Below are positions 17,987 through 27,838 of a stretch of 64,000 bases of DNA, in pieces. The stretch spans positions 1 to 64,000 of the forward strand of contig NZ_AQYJ01000027.1 of NCBI RefSeq assembly GCF_000380565.1, read 5' to 3'. The notes beneath the pieces are model-generated. The model did not search any database, was not told the DNA's origin, and worked only from the letters and a program-made list of their open reading frames with translations. A program made the position numbers and the translations under genes. The DNA is from Microbulbifer variabilis ATCC 700307 (GTDB lineage: Bacteria; Pseudomonadota; Gammaproteobacteria; Pseudomonadales; Cellvibrionaceae). Positions within the stretch are counted from its first letter, which is position 1. Each line of letters begins with the position of its first letter.

Positions 17987-18709
17987 TCAATGTAGTGAAC
18001 GAGCGTGATATTTTTTAAACAAGCCACTCAAATTCACTGATTGCTTCAAACTGAAAATATGAGCATAGATATATGCTAAATAACCACGCTTTCGCAAAGT
18101 TAAAAAATCCCGCTCATCCAGCTCATTCAGGCGCTTCTCTGATACACAAAACACCCCGGTGAGGTGGTGTTTTGTATTACCCGGCAGGTCGACTAATACA
18201 ACCTGCTCCTGCAACAGATCCAACTCAGTGAGACAGCGGATAAACTCTTTACCCTGCAACTTCTGCTGATGAATTTTGTACAACAGATTCCTGGCCCCAG
18301 CTAAATGCTGAGTTGGCTCGCCGTTTTCCTCAAAAAGTTTGTGGGCTGTCTCACCAGCTTCCGCCGACAATGCCGATGAATCAATACAAATCACCGCACT
18401 TTTGGAGTCCACATCCTGATAATGTAAGTAGAAGGGATGGGCTCTCAATACTGCCGGTATATAAGTGCCCTGCCACTTCCCCTCCTGCCAAAACAGATTC
18501 TTGCCAGGCTTGATTCCCAACATGGCACAGCTTTCCAGCGCCTGGCCGTCATCGGACTTGGCAAACACAACTGGACAGTCCTGCGCTACCGTATGGAATT
18601 CACCAGGGTAAACCGGACAGACATGTCGCTTATCACTATGAGAAATATCCCCCACCAGAACGCTGTGCCTGTGGTGTTTGTTCTTGTCCAATATAATCAT
18701 TTGTGCCAC
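17987..18709 (-). CDS. SapC-like protein
   Basis: 240 aa, SapC family by pattern: CPVYPGEFHTVAQDCPVVFAK, LGIKPGKNLFWQEGKWQGTYIPAVLRAHPF, ALSAEAGETAHKLFEENGEPTQHL, then FIRCLTELDLLQEQ and LTGVFCVSEKRLNEL. SapC takes its name from a gene next to the Campylobacter S-layer locus; its biochemical role is unknown. It is cytoplasmic by sequence. It starts 20 nt after tagF and so appears to be in the tssM-tagF transcript, an unusual place for this family. It could be a passenger or a lineage-specific T6SS accessory. Confidence 0.75.
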   Translation of the reverse strand: MAQMIILDKNKHHRHSVLVGDISHSDKRHVCPVYPGEFHTVAQDCPVVFAKSDDGQALESCAMLGIKPGKNLFWQEGKWQGTYIPAVLRAHPFYLHYQDVDSKSAVICIDSSALSAEAGETAHKLFEENGEPTQHLAGARNLLYKIHQQKLQGKEFIRCLTELDLLQEQVVLVDLPGNTKHHLTGVFCVSEKRLNELDERDFLTLRKRGYLAYIYAHIFSLKQSVNLSGLFKKYHARSLH

Positions 18710-18729
18710 GCGATATTTCCCTCCACTTC

Positions 18730-19407
18730 TTACATCGCCACTTGCGGCTGCCTTGCACCCAGCATGGAACAGTAGAACTCAGGACTCGGCAGTGACGGAC
18801 ATAACAGACTGGTCGGAGCCAGATGTTGTGACCCTTCACACCACCACAAGCTGTAGCTGGCAAAGCTCTTTTTACACAACTGTCCTAGCAGCCCCGCATA
18901 ACTGCTCTCAATACCCGATGCATCACCACTGGATACATAAAAGTCTGATTGAGGTCCGGGCAAAATCGCCGTATATAACCCCGTAGGAACTGGTGCAAAA
19001 GCCACAGATAGCTGATCGACATGCAGCATATTTTGCAGAGCGCCGATCGCCAGTTCAGAGAGTCCCTGAAACCAGTCTTTTTCATGCGCCATGAAGGTAA
19101 ATGCATCGGTAGCTGCGGGCAACGGTGCCGTGATCGTTAGCGGAAAATAACGGCCAACGCTATCCACACTGGGAACCAGGATCCCCGCCCAGGCGCTTTC
19201 ATCAATCACTCCCTTAGCATGCACAAAGCGCCAGACCGGGCTGGTTAAATAATAATCCAGCCACTCATTGCCCATAATCTCTCGGGAGCCATGTACAACG
19301 CGCTGTAGCCATTCATCCCACACACTGACAAAGCTGGCGGGTAACTGGCGTTGGATAAAATCCCCATGTCCCGGCAGCTTGCCAAAAATACCTATAGAGT
19401 TTTGCAA
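18730..19407 (-). CDS. tagF: TagF, post-translational T6SS repressor
   Basis: 225 aa from TTG 19407 (MQNSIGIFGKLPGHGDFIQ), 16 nt after the tssM stop and preceded by GAGAGAG. The upstream in-frame start at 19470 would overlap tssM and lacks support. TagF represses T6SS firing independently of, or together with, Fha, as known in Pseudomonas and Agrobacterium. Family features: GKLPGHGDFI, SVWDEWLQ, YLTSPVWRF, GILVPSVDSVGRYFPLTI and SLWWCEGSQ. No phosphatase domain is fused; PppA is a separate gene at 30322. Confidence 0.88.
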   Translation of the reverse strand: MQNSIGIFGKLPGHGDFIQRQLPASFVSVWDEWLQRVVHGSREIMGNEWLDYYLTSPVWRFVHAKGVIDESAWAGILVPSVDSVGRYFPLTITAPLPAATDAFTFMAHEKDWFQGLSELAIGALQNMLHVDQLSVAFAPVPTGLYTAILPGPQSDFYVSSGDASGIESSYAGLLGQLCKKSFASYSLWWCEGSQHLAPTSLLCPSLPSPEFYCSMLGARQPQVAM

Positions 19408-19423
19408 ATTACTCTCTCTCTGC

Positions 19424-22400
19424 TCACAGGGTCTCTGGACACCTGTACCCACGCAGCAGGCTGCGATCAAACGGATTGTTTACATTGGAGGCGATCAGCC
19501 TGAACTGTGCCTTACGCCCTTCTTCTGAGAAGGTCACTAATCGCTCAGCATTACTGCGGCCAGATTCCACATCAGAACTGGCGAGAAGACGGTACCATGC
19601 CCAGTCCCCTTCAAAATGTTTGCGGTGCACAGTTTCATTCAGGTCTTCAAAAATAATCCGCGCCCTGTTGCTCTCACCACCGCGCCAAGTGAGTTTCTTA
19701 CTGGTCTTGGGCCCATGGGAATAAGGAACCCGTTGGTCTCCCAGCTCCAACTCAAACAGTCTCACACTGGAATCCAACTTGGTCGGCTCAATGCGAAACG
19801 AATAGGATGCGTTTGCTCCTGCAGCGAAGAAGGTCTTGCGGATTTTTTCCGCACGTCGCAACTGTGACAGAGTCTCCTGGGAAAGACTCATGCCTTGTCC
19901 CTCCACATATTTCACTTTCCAGTTTCTAGTATCGACAAATGGCTTCAGGTATTCGTCGACAAACTTCTGCTGAATGCCACCCGGTTTGAAGTATTGATTA
20001 AATTCCATCACCGGTACTTCCTGGTCGCGGTCACTGCGCAGTGGGTAGCGGTTGGCCAAGGTATTGGCATAACTGAAATAGACCTGCTCCCGCCACACCC
20101 GGTTGAGATGGCCTTTTGCCTTGCTCATCACCAGTGCCCAGGTGCCGTCAGCAATATCTGTTAGCCACCTATCAAAGGGAGCTGGCGCATTGGCCGCTTT
20201 AACCCTCAGCTGCTTGATAGCGTCACCGCCCCCTGCAAAACGACTCTTGGCGCTAGCAAAAGCGGCCTCATTGGAATCGGGTGCACTATCAATCTCAGTC
20301 AGGTACTCCTGAATCTTGTTGATGGTGACAAGGTACTCCTGAATCCTCGCCGGCCTGCCCTTTTCACTTTGGGTAATGCGCTGCACCTCTTCAAAACGCA
20401 CATCGACAATATTGGGCTTGTAGTGATCTTTAAGGGCACCTGCAGCACTATCCAGCGCAGCGCCCCCGAGCCTGCGAGTAGTGCTGGATACCGGCAGCGG
20501 CACGCCTTTAGCATCTACGGGCAGTTCAGGGCGAGGGGTCAGACGAGTGTTATCCGCGGTGATTTCTGTCACGGCCAGTAGTGGTGAATAGATGGGATCA
20601 GATAATGTCGAGAGAACCTCCAGAGCCTGGGAGGTACTGTTAAATCTCCGGATACTGAAACCGCCGAGGAAAGACTGCCACTGTTGCAGATATTCACTCA
20701 GATAAATACGCTTCACATCCTCGCCAAGTTTCGCGCGATCTGCCTCGGTAAAGTCCTCACCAGTGAGATCGCCACCATAAATCCAGCGCTCCTCGGCCAT
20801 GTTTGTCATCAGCTGGGAATCGGCCCCGAAGTCCATTTCCTTGTATCCGGCTTTGGTATACAAGAAGGGGATACTGAATCGTGGATCGTTAGCTGCTACA
20901 CCAAAAACCTGCTGGGTATCACCTCCAATCTCCTGATAAAGATCTACCGAGGTCTGACCCAGATCGCTATTTTGTAGCTGGGCGAAAAGACGCTGCGGTA
21001 CCGGGATACGTCGCAGCTGCTGGCGCGCACGCGCCACTACGCGATCATTCTGCTGGACACTTGCGGGGATCGCTTGGGCTAACAACTGGTCGAGGTGATA
21101 GCGCAAATTCTCCTGCTCACCGGCCTCCCCCGGCAACTGTCGCTCCCAGCGTGAATTGTAGTAACCCTCAACACTGGCAATATCGAGCTTGTCCGGGTTA
21201 AAGAACATCAAGTAAGTTTTCAGCGTACTGACCAGAGCCGGGTCATCACTGCCCAAGCGGCTGAGGTTACTCTCAATATCGCGCAACAATGCCGGCAGGA
21301 AAACAGTTTCCAATTTATGACGGTAGAGCTGGTCTACCGCCTGGTCGATGCGTTTGTCATACAAACCCAGGTTAGATATCCAGGGGTGCTCCTCGCGATC
21401 GTACACTGAGGTTGCCCGGCGCAGGGGTTCAAGCATTTTCAAGGTATTTGCTGGCGTGGGCCGTTTACCCTTGAGCTCATCCTCAGCCTGTTGATAGGCA
21501 GCCAGGCTGTCATTAACCTCCCCCATAGACAGCTTATTTGACGCAAGACTGCCACTCCAAAGGAAAATCGAGCCCACGAATACCGCCGCCAGCGTGACAT
21601 ACACCCCTCTGCGCAGCCACTGATTGGCTGTTTCTACCCTGCGGTTAACGCCAACCAGCTCCGCCTCTGGAAAAATAACATCCTTGAGTAAGCGGTGTAG
21701 GAAAAAGCTCTTCCCCGCCCCTTGGAATTTGTGCGCAACACTGCGCTCAAGACCAAAGTCTGCGGTGACCGAAGCCATCATTCTGTCTACCGGGCTACCC
21801 TCTTGGGTACCACTGGTAAAGTAAATGCCCCTTACCATTGGCACAGTTTCGTAGCGGTTTGGCTCGAAGGATTGCTTGATAAAGTCGGCCAGAATATCTG
21901 CGAGATTTTCCATTCGAGCAGGGAAACCCTGCAATAAAGCGCGCTTCTCTACATTGCGCTCCTGGTGCACCCGCCACAAAACGCGCTGATTCAGGCGCTC
22001 TATCAATTGGTTGAATTCCGCCTTGAAGTTATCCAAAGGCGCACCGATCGTAGCATTGGTTTCGCGTGGGAAACTCACGCCCCAAACCTGCTCACGCTCA
22101 GCTTGGGACAGGTTATCAAAGAACTCACTAAAGCCCGCCACCAGGTCACACTTGGTGAAGGTGAGATAGATAGGAAAGCGAATGCCCAATTCCTGCTGCA
22201 GTTCATTTACGCGTTGGCGAATTGTTTTTGCCTGATGCTGGCGCTGCTCCTCAGTTTGCACCATCAAATCCTGCAAACTGATAGCAACCATGGCGCCGTT
22301 GATCGGGCGGCGGCGGCGATAGCGCTTCAATAACCCCAGGAAAGCCTTCCATGCACTGTTGTCATATACCCTATGACTATCTTGAGTGGTATAGCGGCCC

Positions 22401-22963
22401 GCGGTATCTATCAGCACCGCATCATTGGTAAACCACCAATCGCAGTTGCGCGTACCGCCAACCCCACCCAAAGCCTCTTTCCCGTGACTTTGCGCAAGGG
22501 GGAACTCCAAGCCGGAATTCACCAGAGCCGTGGTTTTACCACATCCAGGCGGACCAATAATGATGTACCAGGGCAACTGATATAGAGATATTTTACCTTT
22601 GTCTGACTTGAAGCGGGCGTTGCGCAACACTTCCATAGCTTCACGGAAACGCCCAGACAGTGCATCCAGTTCCTCGCGGGAGTGCTCCTCATCCGGATCC
22701 TGTGCTGCCTCCTGAGACTCTTCAATGCCCTTAATTAATGCCTGATTCTGACGGCGCTCCACCAACCACTGGCTCAAGTTCCACACCAGCCAGAGGGCGA
22801 AAATAAATACGATTATTGTGATACGAATAGTTGGCGAAAGAGTGGCGTTTTCACTGCCAAATTTGATGTAATCCGCCCCAAACCAAATAAGCACAGAGAG
22901 TGCTGACAGTCCGATCAGTCCTAGCACCCATTTATTGGTAAAAAAGTCGCGCAAGCGTTTCAT
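19424..22963 (-). CDS. tssM: TssM (IcmF-like) inner membrane core protein
   Basis: 1179 aa from ATG 22963, which has GGAG 6 nt upstream; the ORF also opens at ATG 22975, but its purine run touches the codon. TssM spans the periplasm from the inner membrane to TssJ. Membrane helices lie at about 12-30 and 46-64, with a third near 445. The cytoplasmic GTPase-like domain has Walker A GPPGCGKT at 137-144, followed by GGTRNCDWWFTNDAVLIDTAGRY. The long periplasmic C-terminal part ends with LTWRGGESNRARIIFEDL and GDWAWYRLL, typical of the family. ATP/GTP binding capacity appears intact. Confidence 0.96.
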   Translation of the reverse strand: MKRLRDFFTNKWVLGLIGLSALSVLIWFGADYIKFGSENATLSPTIRITIIVFIFALWLVWNLSQWLVERRQNQALIKGIEESQEAAQDPDEEHSREELDALSGRFREAMEVLRNARFKSDKGKISLYQLPWYIIIGPPGCGKTTALVNSGLEFPLAQSHGKEALGGVGGTRNCDWWFTNDAVLIDTAGRYTTQDSHRVYDNSAWKAFLGLLKRYRRRRPINGAMVAISLQDLMVQTEEQRQHQAKTIRQRVNELQQELGIRFPIYLTFTKCDLVAGFSEFFDNLSQAEREQVWGVSFPRETNATIGAPLDNFKAEFNQLIERLNQRVLWRVHQERNVEKRALLQGFPARMENLADILADFIKQSFEPNRYETVPMVRGIYFTSGTQEGSPVDRMMASVTADFGLERSVAHKFQGAGKSFFLHRLLKDVIFPEAELVGVNRRVETANQWLRRGVYVTLAAVFVGSIFLWSGSLASNKLSMGEVNDSLAAYQQAEDELKGKRPTPANTLKMLEPLRRATSVYDREEHPWISNLGLYDKRIDQAVDQLYRHKLETVFLPALLRDIESNLSRLGSDDPALVSTLKTYLMFFNPDKLDIASVEGYYNSRWERQLPGEAGEQENLRYHLDQLLAQAIPASVQQNDRVVARARQQLRRIPVPQRLFAQLQNSDLGQTSVDLYQEIGGDTQQVFGVAANDPRFSIPFLYTKAGYKEMDFGADSQLMTNMAEERWIYGGDLTGEDFTEADRAKLGEDVKRIYLSEYLQQWQSFLGGFSIRRFNSTSQALEVLSTLSDPIYSPLLAVTEITADNTRLTPRPELPVDAKGVPLPVSSTTRRLGGAALDSAAGALKDHYKPNIVDVRFEEVQRITQSEKGRPARIQEYLVTINKIQEYLTEIDSAPDSNEAAFASAKSRFAGGGDAIKQLRVKAANAPAPFDRWLTDIADGTWALVMSKAKGHLNRVWREQVYFSYANTLANRYPLRSDRDQEVPVMEFNQYFKPGGIQQKFVDEYLKPFVDTRNWKVKYVEGQGMSLSQETLSQLRRAEKIRKTFFAAGANASYSFRIEPTKLDSSVRLFELELGDQRVPYSHGPKTSKKLTWRGGESNRARIIFEDLNETVHRKHFEGDWAWYRLLASSDVESGRSNAERLVTFSEEGRKAQFRLIASNVNNPFDRSLLRGYRCPETL

Positions 22964-23017
22964 GAATAGCTCCATCTCCCCGGGGCTTTGCCGCGCCGGA
23001 TCGGTTCAGTCCGAGTG

Positions 23018-23887
23018 TTACCCTTCTTCCCCTTGCGGGGCTTCGCTGTCACTGCCTGTGAGATCTACAACGCGATCAGCCACTGGCGTCGTCGTTTCGT
23101 ATAGCCACCAGCGATAGCCGCTATAAGTGGCGACCAACAGGCCCAAGGCAACACTCATAACGACCCATAAGGGCACGTAGTGAATCAGGCCTGATTTGCG
23201 CTCGACACAGCCCTGCCAGCGCGGGGACAGGTCCCGGTCCATAGCCGGCTTGTGTTGCTCAATCGTTCGGTACAGTTCATCGCGTATCTGTTCGATCTGT
23301 TCGTGGCCGCGCTGCACCAATCGGTACTTGCCCTGGAAGCCGAGGCTTAGGCACAAGTAGAAAAGCTCCAGCAGTTCCAGATGGGAGGCCGGCGTTTCGA
23401 GCATGCGCTGCAAAATAGCAAAGCATTTTTCTCCACCAAAAGTCTCTTTATGGAACAGACTTAACAACGAGTGCTGGCTCCAGCCACTGGCGGTTCCCCA
23501 GGGAGTAGTAAGCACCACTTCATCTACTACGGTACACAGCAGGTAGCGCGCAGTGAGAACCGACTCCGGAGCCAGAGCCAACTGTTTGGCCTCTCGTTCA
23601 AACGCCTGGATTTCCTTGGTCAAGCGCTTGTGTAAATCCGGCACATTGGAATGATTCATGGTTGTGCGCAGCTTGATGATCACACCGAGCAATTTGGAGG
23701 CGGCAGAAACCAGCGGGTTTAAGCTGTTGCGGATCTGCATATCCACACTGCCACCAGGGCTGGCAAAAAATGGCTGCTGGGACGGCACTGCCGGCTGCGC
23801 CGGGGCTGCCGCACCCGGAGTTGGAATCATTACGGTTCTGTCACCCGCATTGGGTGTCGGCGGTGGAGTAAAGCTTTCATTGCTCAT
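23018..23887 (-). CDS. tssL: TssL (IcmH/DotU-like) membrane protein
   Basis: 289 aa. A Pro/Ala-rich start (to about 45) precedes the cytoplasmic DotU-like domain: NPLVSAASKLLGVIIKLR, ARYLLCTVVDEVVLTTPWG, SLLSLFHKETFGGEKCF, LELLELFYLCLSLGFQGKYRL. One C-terminal membrane helix (WVVMSVALGLLVATY) anchors it. It binds TssM and the baseplate protein TssK. No peptidoglycan-binding OmpA domain is fused. Its ATG follows the tssK stop by one base. Confidence 0.95.
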   Translation of the reverse strand: MSNESFTPPPTPNAGDRTVMIPTPGAAAPAQPAVPSQQPFFASPGGSVDMQIRNSLNPLVSAASKLLGVIIKLRTTMNHSNVPDLHKRLTKEIQAFEREAKQLALAPESVLTARYLLCTVVDEVVLTTPWGTASGWSQHSLLSLFHKETFGGEKCFAILQRMLETPASHLELLELFYLCLSLGFQGKYRLVQRGHEQIEQIRDELYRTIEQHKPAMDRDLSPRWQGCVERKSGLIHYVPLWVVMSVALGLLVATYSGYRWWLYETTTPVADRVVDLTGSDSEAPQGEEG

Positions 23888-23888
23888 A

Positions 23889-25226
23889 TCAGTTATTCCT
23901 TATCGCCCAGAGCTCCATGGTCAGCCCGGGGAACTCCGCTCCGAGATGCACGGCAAAACCGCCAGACCGTAACATCGCCTGCCACAGCTCACCGCTGCGC
24001 TCTAACTCAAAATAAGTAAACCCGGCATGATAGGGAATTTGCCGTGGCGCCACAGGCAGTGGGCGCAATTTCAAGCCGGGTAACTGCGCAGAAATCAATT
24101 CGCGAATAGCTTCTACCGGTGCCACTTTGGACTGGGTGGGGAAACGGCTGCGCAGCAGGTCACCAGGCATATCCGCTTTCGCGGCCATCACAAAGCTGGC
24201 GCCCTTTAGTAGTGAGGGATCGGTAACTGGCGCGACATAAATACCAAATTTTCTCTGTACCAGCTCCATGGGAATGGCTGTCTGCTCCAGCACGGTAGAG
24301 AGCGACTGGCGAAGAGCCGAAAACAGCCCGGCAAAGCTAAGTTGCAGGTTTTCATGCGCATAACTGGGAATATCCGGCGGGCGTTTGGTCGATGAAGTGA
24401 AAGTCGATAGCTCACCAGCCAGCTGGAGAAGTTCCACAAACAGACAGTGCGGATGCAAGCGCGGCTGGGCAGTAATCTGTTTCAGTAGTGGCTCGAAACG
24501 GTTAATCACTTGCAGTAAAAGGTAATCGGCGATCTCCGCAGAGCCGCTTCTGCCACTATCACTGAGGCGGTGCCCGAGAGCCGAACCACGATGATCGAGT
24601 AGCCCCTTAACCTCCTCGATATAGGCTTTAATTACCGCCGAGGTTTCTGTATTTAAAAGCGGTGGAATATAGTCCGCATCCAATTCCACCGGCTTCTCTG
24701 GCTGGCGCTCACGTATACGCGCAATACCGATCGCGGCATAGCCGCTCAGGTCATCACTTTCCAGCTTGAGACACACACGCAACTTACCCACCTGGATGCG
24801 GGCAGACTCACCAGAAGCAGCGGCGCTGTTACGCGCGTCGAAATTGGCCGTTTGATAGCGCGCCTGGGGAAAATCTTCCTGATCCCGTATGGATTCCTGG
24901 CTACCCGGCCGTTTCATCGGCACACAGAGGTAAACCACTTCATCGCGCGTATTGATCGGTACATCCAAAACGTCAGGCAGGTGCTCGTTTTCCGGTGCCA
25001 ATATCGGGGTACCATCAGGAAAGATAGCGCGTATGCGGGACACGGAAATTTTACCCATAGACAGCGGCTCACTGTCGATGCCCAGCTCAATCACACCCCA
25101 GGTATAGGGCCCCAGCGAGGCCGTGCGCGCCTCAACCAACTGTTCAAGATAGCGATCCTGCTGTTGAAAATGCTGAGGGCGTAAAAACATACCCTCGCTC
25201 CAGATCACCTTGTTGTTTGCCGACAT
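23889..25226 (-). CDS. tssK: TssK baseplate-membrane adaptor
   Basis: 445 aa. TssK trimers connect the TssFGE wedges to the TssJLM complex. Conserved opening VIWSEGMFLRPQHFQQQDRYLEQ, then DLYLCVP-type EVVYLCVPMKR, NRFEPLLKQI, LHPHCLFVELLQLAGELSTF and the C-terminal HAGFTYFELER. It is part of the tssJ-K-L-M run. Confidence 0.96.
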   Translation of the reverse strand: MSANNKVIWSEGMFLRPQHFQQQDRYLEQLVEARTASLGPYTWGVIELGIDSEPLSMGKISVSRIRAIFPDGTPILAPENEHLPDVLDVPINTRDEVVYLCVPMKRPGSQESIRDQEDFPQARYQTANFDARNSAAASGESARIQVGKLRVCLKLESDDLSGYAAIGIARIRERQPEKPVELDADYIPPLLNTETSAVIKAYIEEVKGLLDHRGSALGHRLSDSGRSGSAEIADYLLLQVINRFEPLLKQITAQPRLHPHCLFVELLQLAGELSTFTSSTKRPPDIPSYAHENLQLSFAGLFSALRQSLSTVLEQTAIPMELVQRKFGIYVAPVTDPSLLKGASFVMAAKADMPGDLLRSRFPTQSKVAPVEAIRELISAQLPGLKLRPLPVAPRQIPYHAGFTYFELERSGELWQAMLRSGGFAVHLGAEFPGLTMELWAIRNN

Positions 25227-25300
25227 AAGTCTTCCTTGCAGGGCCCATCTCGCTTCAGGAGGGGCTCAATAAAAGGGGCTGATCAGAAAGGTTTACCAAT

Positions 25301-25918
25301 CTATTTAGATTTTTCCATTTCCTGCAGGCGTTTTTGCATCGCCTCATAATCTTCGCTGGAAATAGTCACAGTATCGCTCTGGCGCTTTCCGGAATCCTGA
25401 CGAGACAAAGGAGAAACAATTCCGCGGCGGCGCTTATTAATATCATCTGGCGTACCGATCCGGGTATCGGCCAGGGCTACGCGGTACTCATTTTTCTTGT
25501 GATCCGTAATCGGCAAGACCAGCAGAGCATCGGCCTTTTGATACTGCACAAATTCAGCCAGAAGGCCGATATATTTTACATCTGGAGTCAGCTGCAATTC
25601 TTCTATACGCTGCTCTCCGGGTGCAAACTCTTTCAGGATTACGGTATCCAACAAATCCTTGCCCAGCCGCGACTGTGCATTTTCATATAGGTTCAGAAAA
25701 TCCTCGCGGGCAAACTGACGGTCATCCGCCAGCATAAATACCCGCACCACAACTGGCGAAGCCCGCCCATCATCATCGGGATTGACGTCCTCGCGGATAT
25801 TTACCGACAACTCCACACTGGTCTCCAGATTCAGGGTACGCCTAGTGGTCTGGCAAGCCGTCAGGGTAATCACTAATATTCCCAGCAAAGTAAAATGCAA
25901 TAATTTTCTTATCGACAC
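25301..25918 (-). CDS. tssJ: TssJ outer membrane lipoprotein
   Basis: 205 aa from GTG 25918, which has GAGGGAG 6 nt upstream and gives a clean lipoprotein signal peptide (MSIRKLLHFTLLGILVITLTAC; lipobox LTAC). The upstream TTG at 25942 would add eight charged residues and overlap nothing useful. TssJ anchors TssM at the outer membrane. The mature domain has LETSVELSVNIREDVNPD, SPVVVRVFML and ALLVLPITDHKK, a transthyretin-like fold in the family. A charged tail of about 60 residues follows. Confidence 0.92.
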   Translation of the reverse strand: MSIRKLLHFTLLGILVITLTACQTTRRTLNLETSVELSVNIREDVNPDDDGRASPVVVRVFMLADDRQFAREDFLNLYENAQSRLGKDLLDTVILKEFAPGEQRIEELQLTPDVKYIGLLAEFVQYQKADALLVLPITDHKKNEYRVALADTRIGTPDDINKRRRGIVSPLSRQDSGKRQSDTVTISSEDYEAMQKRLQEMEKSK

Positions 25919-25946
25919 GACCAACTCCCTCTTTTCGATCAATTAA

Positions 25947-27695
25947 TTAATTTTTCAATTGTCTGGCATTTTTCAGCTCAGACAGTTGATTTTCATAAGT
26001 CACTGCAAATTCATCGCCAAATAACTTGCGATAACAGGCATCGGGATCGCCAACCAGGTCGCGATACATCGCACTGAAACCTTCCCACTTTTTTGCATTT
26101 TTATTGCCAAACATCCCCGAGGTGTTTCCCAGGCGACGCTCGATATTGTCAGGGCTGAAATATTTCAGCATCGCACTGTAACCTGCACGCATTCCGGCGA
26201 GCACTGCCACCTGATGATCCGACAAATCATCGAAGCTATCGCGCACAGCCTCTTTAGGTTGCATAAAGGCCCCATTGCCGGCAAACATCGCTTCGAGGGC
26301 ATCGCGCTCTGTAGCACTGAATTTAAGCGGGTTATTGGCCTCGGTCTGTATCATGGTGCGCTGTACACGCAACTCATTTTTAATGCTGGTACGCGCACGC
26401 AGCAGGTCAATCAGGCGCGCAACGGTCTCGCGTACAATCTCCGCCGCCTGCTGATCAGCCAACTGATGTTGGGCTGGGTTTATATTCAGGCCCAGGGTCG
26501 AGGCCAACACACCAGCACTAGGGACGGATGGTGGTGCCACCGCTTGTGGTTGTGGTTCGGGCTGCGGTTCGGGCACCTGTGGTTGAGCTTGCGGCTGCTG
26601 TAGCTGGGAAAAACTCTGCCCCTGCGCGGCAAAATTGGCCGGGCCGCTGGCCAGCCCCTGAGACGTATCAAAACCTGGAGCACCTTCAACCTGCTGCCCC
26701 TGTATCGCCGCAAAGGAATCGGCGAACGGGTTATCTTGTGGAGTTTGCGGAGCTACCTGCGGTTGGACCTGGGCCGGAGGCACCTGGGGTTGAGGAGGCG
26801 TGACAGGTGTCTGCGGTTGAGCCATTGGCGCTTGCGGTTGCGCCAACTGAGGCTGCACAGGGGGAGCCTGGAACTGTTGTGGTGGTGTTACCTGCGGCTG
26901 TACGGGAGGCATTGGCTCCACAGGCTGTGGCTCTGGAGCGATATGTACTGCATGACGATCCGCTGGTACATGGTCCTGATCACTACCATCTTTCCACCAT
27001 TCATCGTCCGACCACTGGCTCGAATCATTCTGGCCGGTGGATCCGGGCAGTGATCCCAGGCCGGGAGCCTCTGTGCCAGCAAAAGCCTGTGGCTTGTCAA
27101 AAGCAGAAAGTGGATCCAGGGGCCCAGAATCCGCACCGAGAAGGCTATCTCCTGAAGGCGCACTCTGGCTGCCTGAAGTAACATAACCCCACTCACCGGT
27201 CTGAGAGATATCACTATTGCTACCAGCACCAGGTTCCAGCCAGTTATCCAACTGCTTAGCCTCTGCCTGGCTCTGCATCTTTGCCATGGCACTGGCATTA
27301 AAAGTTGTGCGATCCGAAGTATCGAGAAAATCTGCGCTGTCCAGCCCCTTGGGCAAGTCACTTTGCGCCTGCGGTTTTCGCAGCGTCACTTTGAGTCGAT
27401 ACTCTCCCACATTAACAATATCCCCCTCTTTAAGCGCTATTTTATTGCCCTTGCCTAAGGGGCTGTCACCATCATTGTGATAGGTGCCATTAGTACTGGT
27501 ATCTATCAGGAAAAACTGATTCTCACTGAAAGAGATCTGTGCGTGCTTGGAAGAGACGACGCGATCGGGATCAGGTAACACCCAGTAGTTATCTGCAGAG
27601 CGACCTAAACTGCCCCCCTCTTTCGTGAACAGTTTTGTATGCTTGAGCATATTGGCCCCTGCGGGATCCGCCAATACCGAGAGAATTAGATCCAT
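25947..27695 (-). CDS. tagH: TagH, FHA-domain T6SS protein
   Basis: 582 aa from ATG 27695, the family's usual beginning (MDLILSVLADPAG); AGGA lies 4 nt upstream, rather close. The frame is also open to 27764. The FHA domain is at about 1-105 with GRSADN, SSKHAQI and STNGTY, the residues that read phosphothreonine. A Pro/Gln-rich linker follows at roughly 240-400. The conserved C-terminal region runs from RLIDLLRARTSIKNELRVQRT to FAVTYENQL. FHA proteins of T6SS switch assembly on when phosphorylated by PpkA; no such kinase is in this window. It lies between the TssBC fusion and tssJ. Confidence 0.9.
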   Translation of the reverse strand: MDLILSVLADPAGANMLKHTKLFTKEGGSLGRSADNYWVLPDPDRVVSSKHAQISFSENQFFLIDTSTNGTYHNDGDSPLGKGNKIALKEGDIVNVGEYRLKVTLRKPQAQSDLPKGLDSADFLDTSDRTTFNASAMAKMQSQAEAKQLDNWLEPGAGSNSDISQTGEWGYVTSGSQSAPSGDSLLGADSGPLDPLSAFDKPQAFAGTEAPGLGSLPGSTGQNDSSQWSDDEWWKDGSDQDHVPADRHAVHIAPEPQPVEPMPPVQPQVTPPQQFQAPPVQPQLAQPQAPMAQPQTPVTPPQPQVPPAQVQPQVAPQTPQDNPFADSFAAIQGQQVEGAPGFDTSQGLASGPANFAAQGQSFSQLQQPQAQPQVPEPQPEPQPQAVAPPSVPSAGVLASTLGLNINPAQHQLADQQAAEIVRETVARLIDLLRARTSIKNELRVQRTMIQTEANNPLKFSATERDALEAMFAGNGAFMQPKEAVRDSFDDLSDHQVAVLAGMRAGYSAMLKYFSPDNIERRLGNTSGMFGNKNAKKWEGFSAMYRDLVGDPDACYRKLFGDEFAVTYENQLSELKNARQLKN

Positions 27696-27838
27696 GTCTT
27701 CCTGACTCACGCTGTTAATAGACTTTGCAATAACACAGGCGGCTTCCGGAAGCCGCCAAGTCACGCAAAATGATCGGGAAAAATCTGCCAGTCATGTCAA
27801 TTAATCCGGGCTGCCAAAGACAATCCAGTTCATTTCTT

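Noticed and set aside
26528..27181. Plus-strand frames with repeated V/P and L/W/R patterns
   Set aside because: They are antisense readings of the Pro/Gln-rich linker of TagH.
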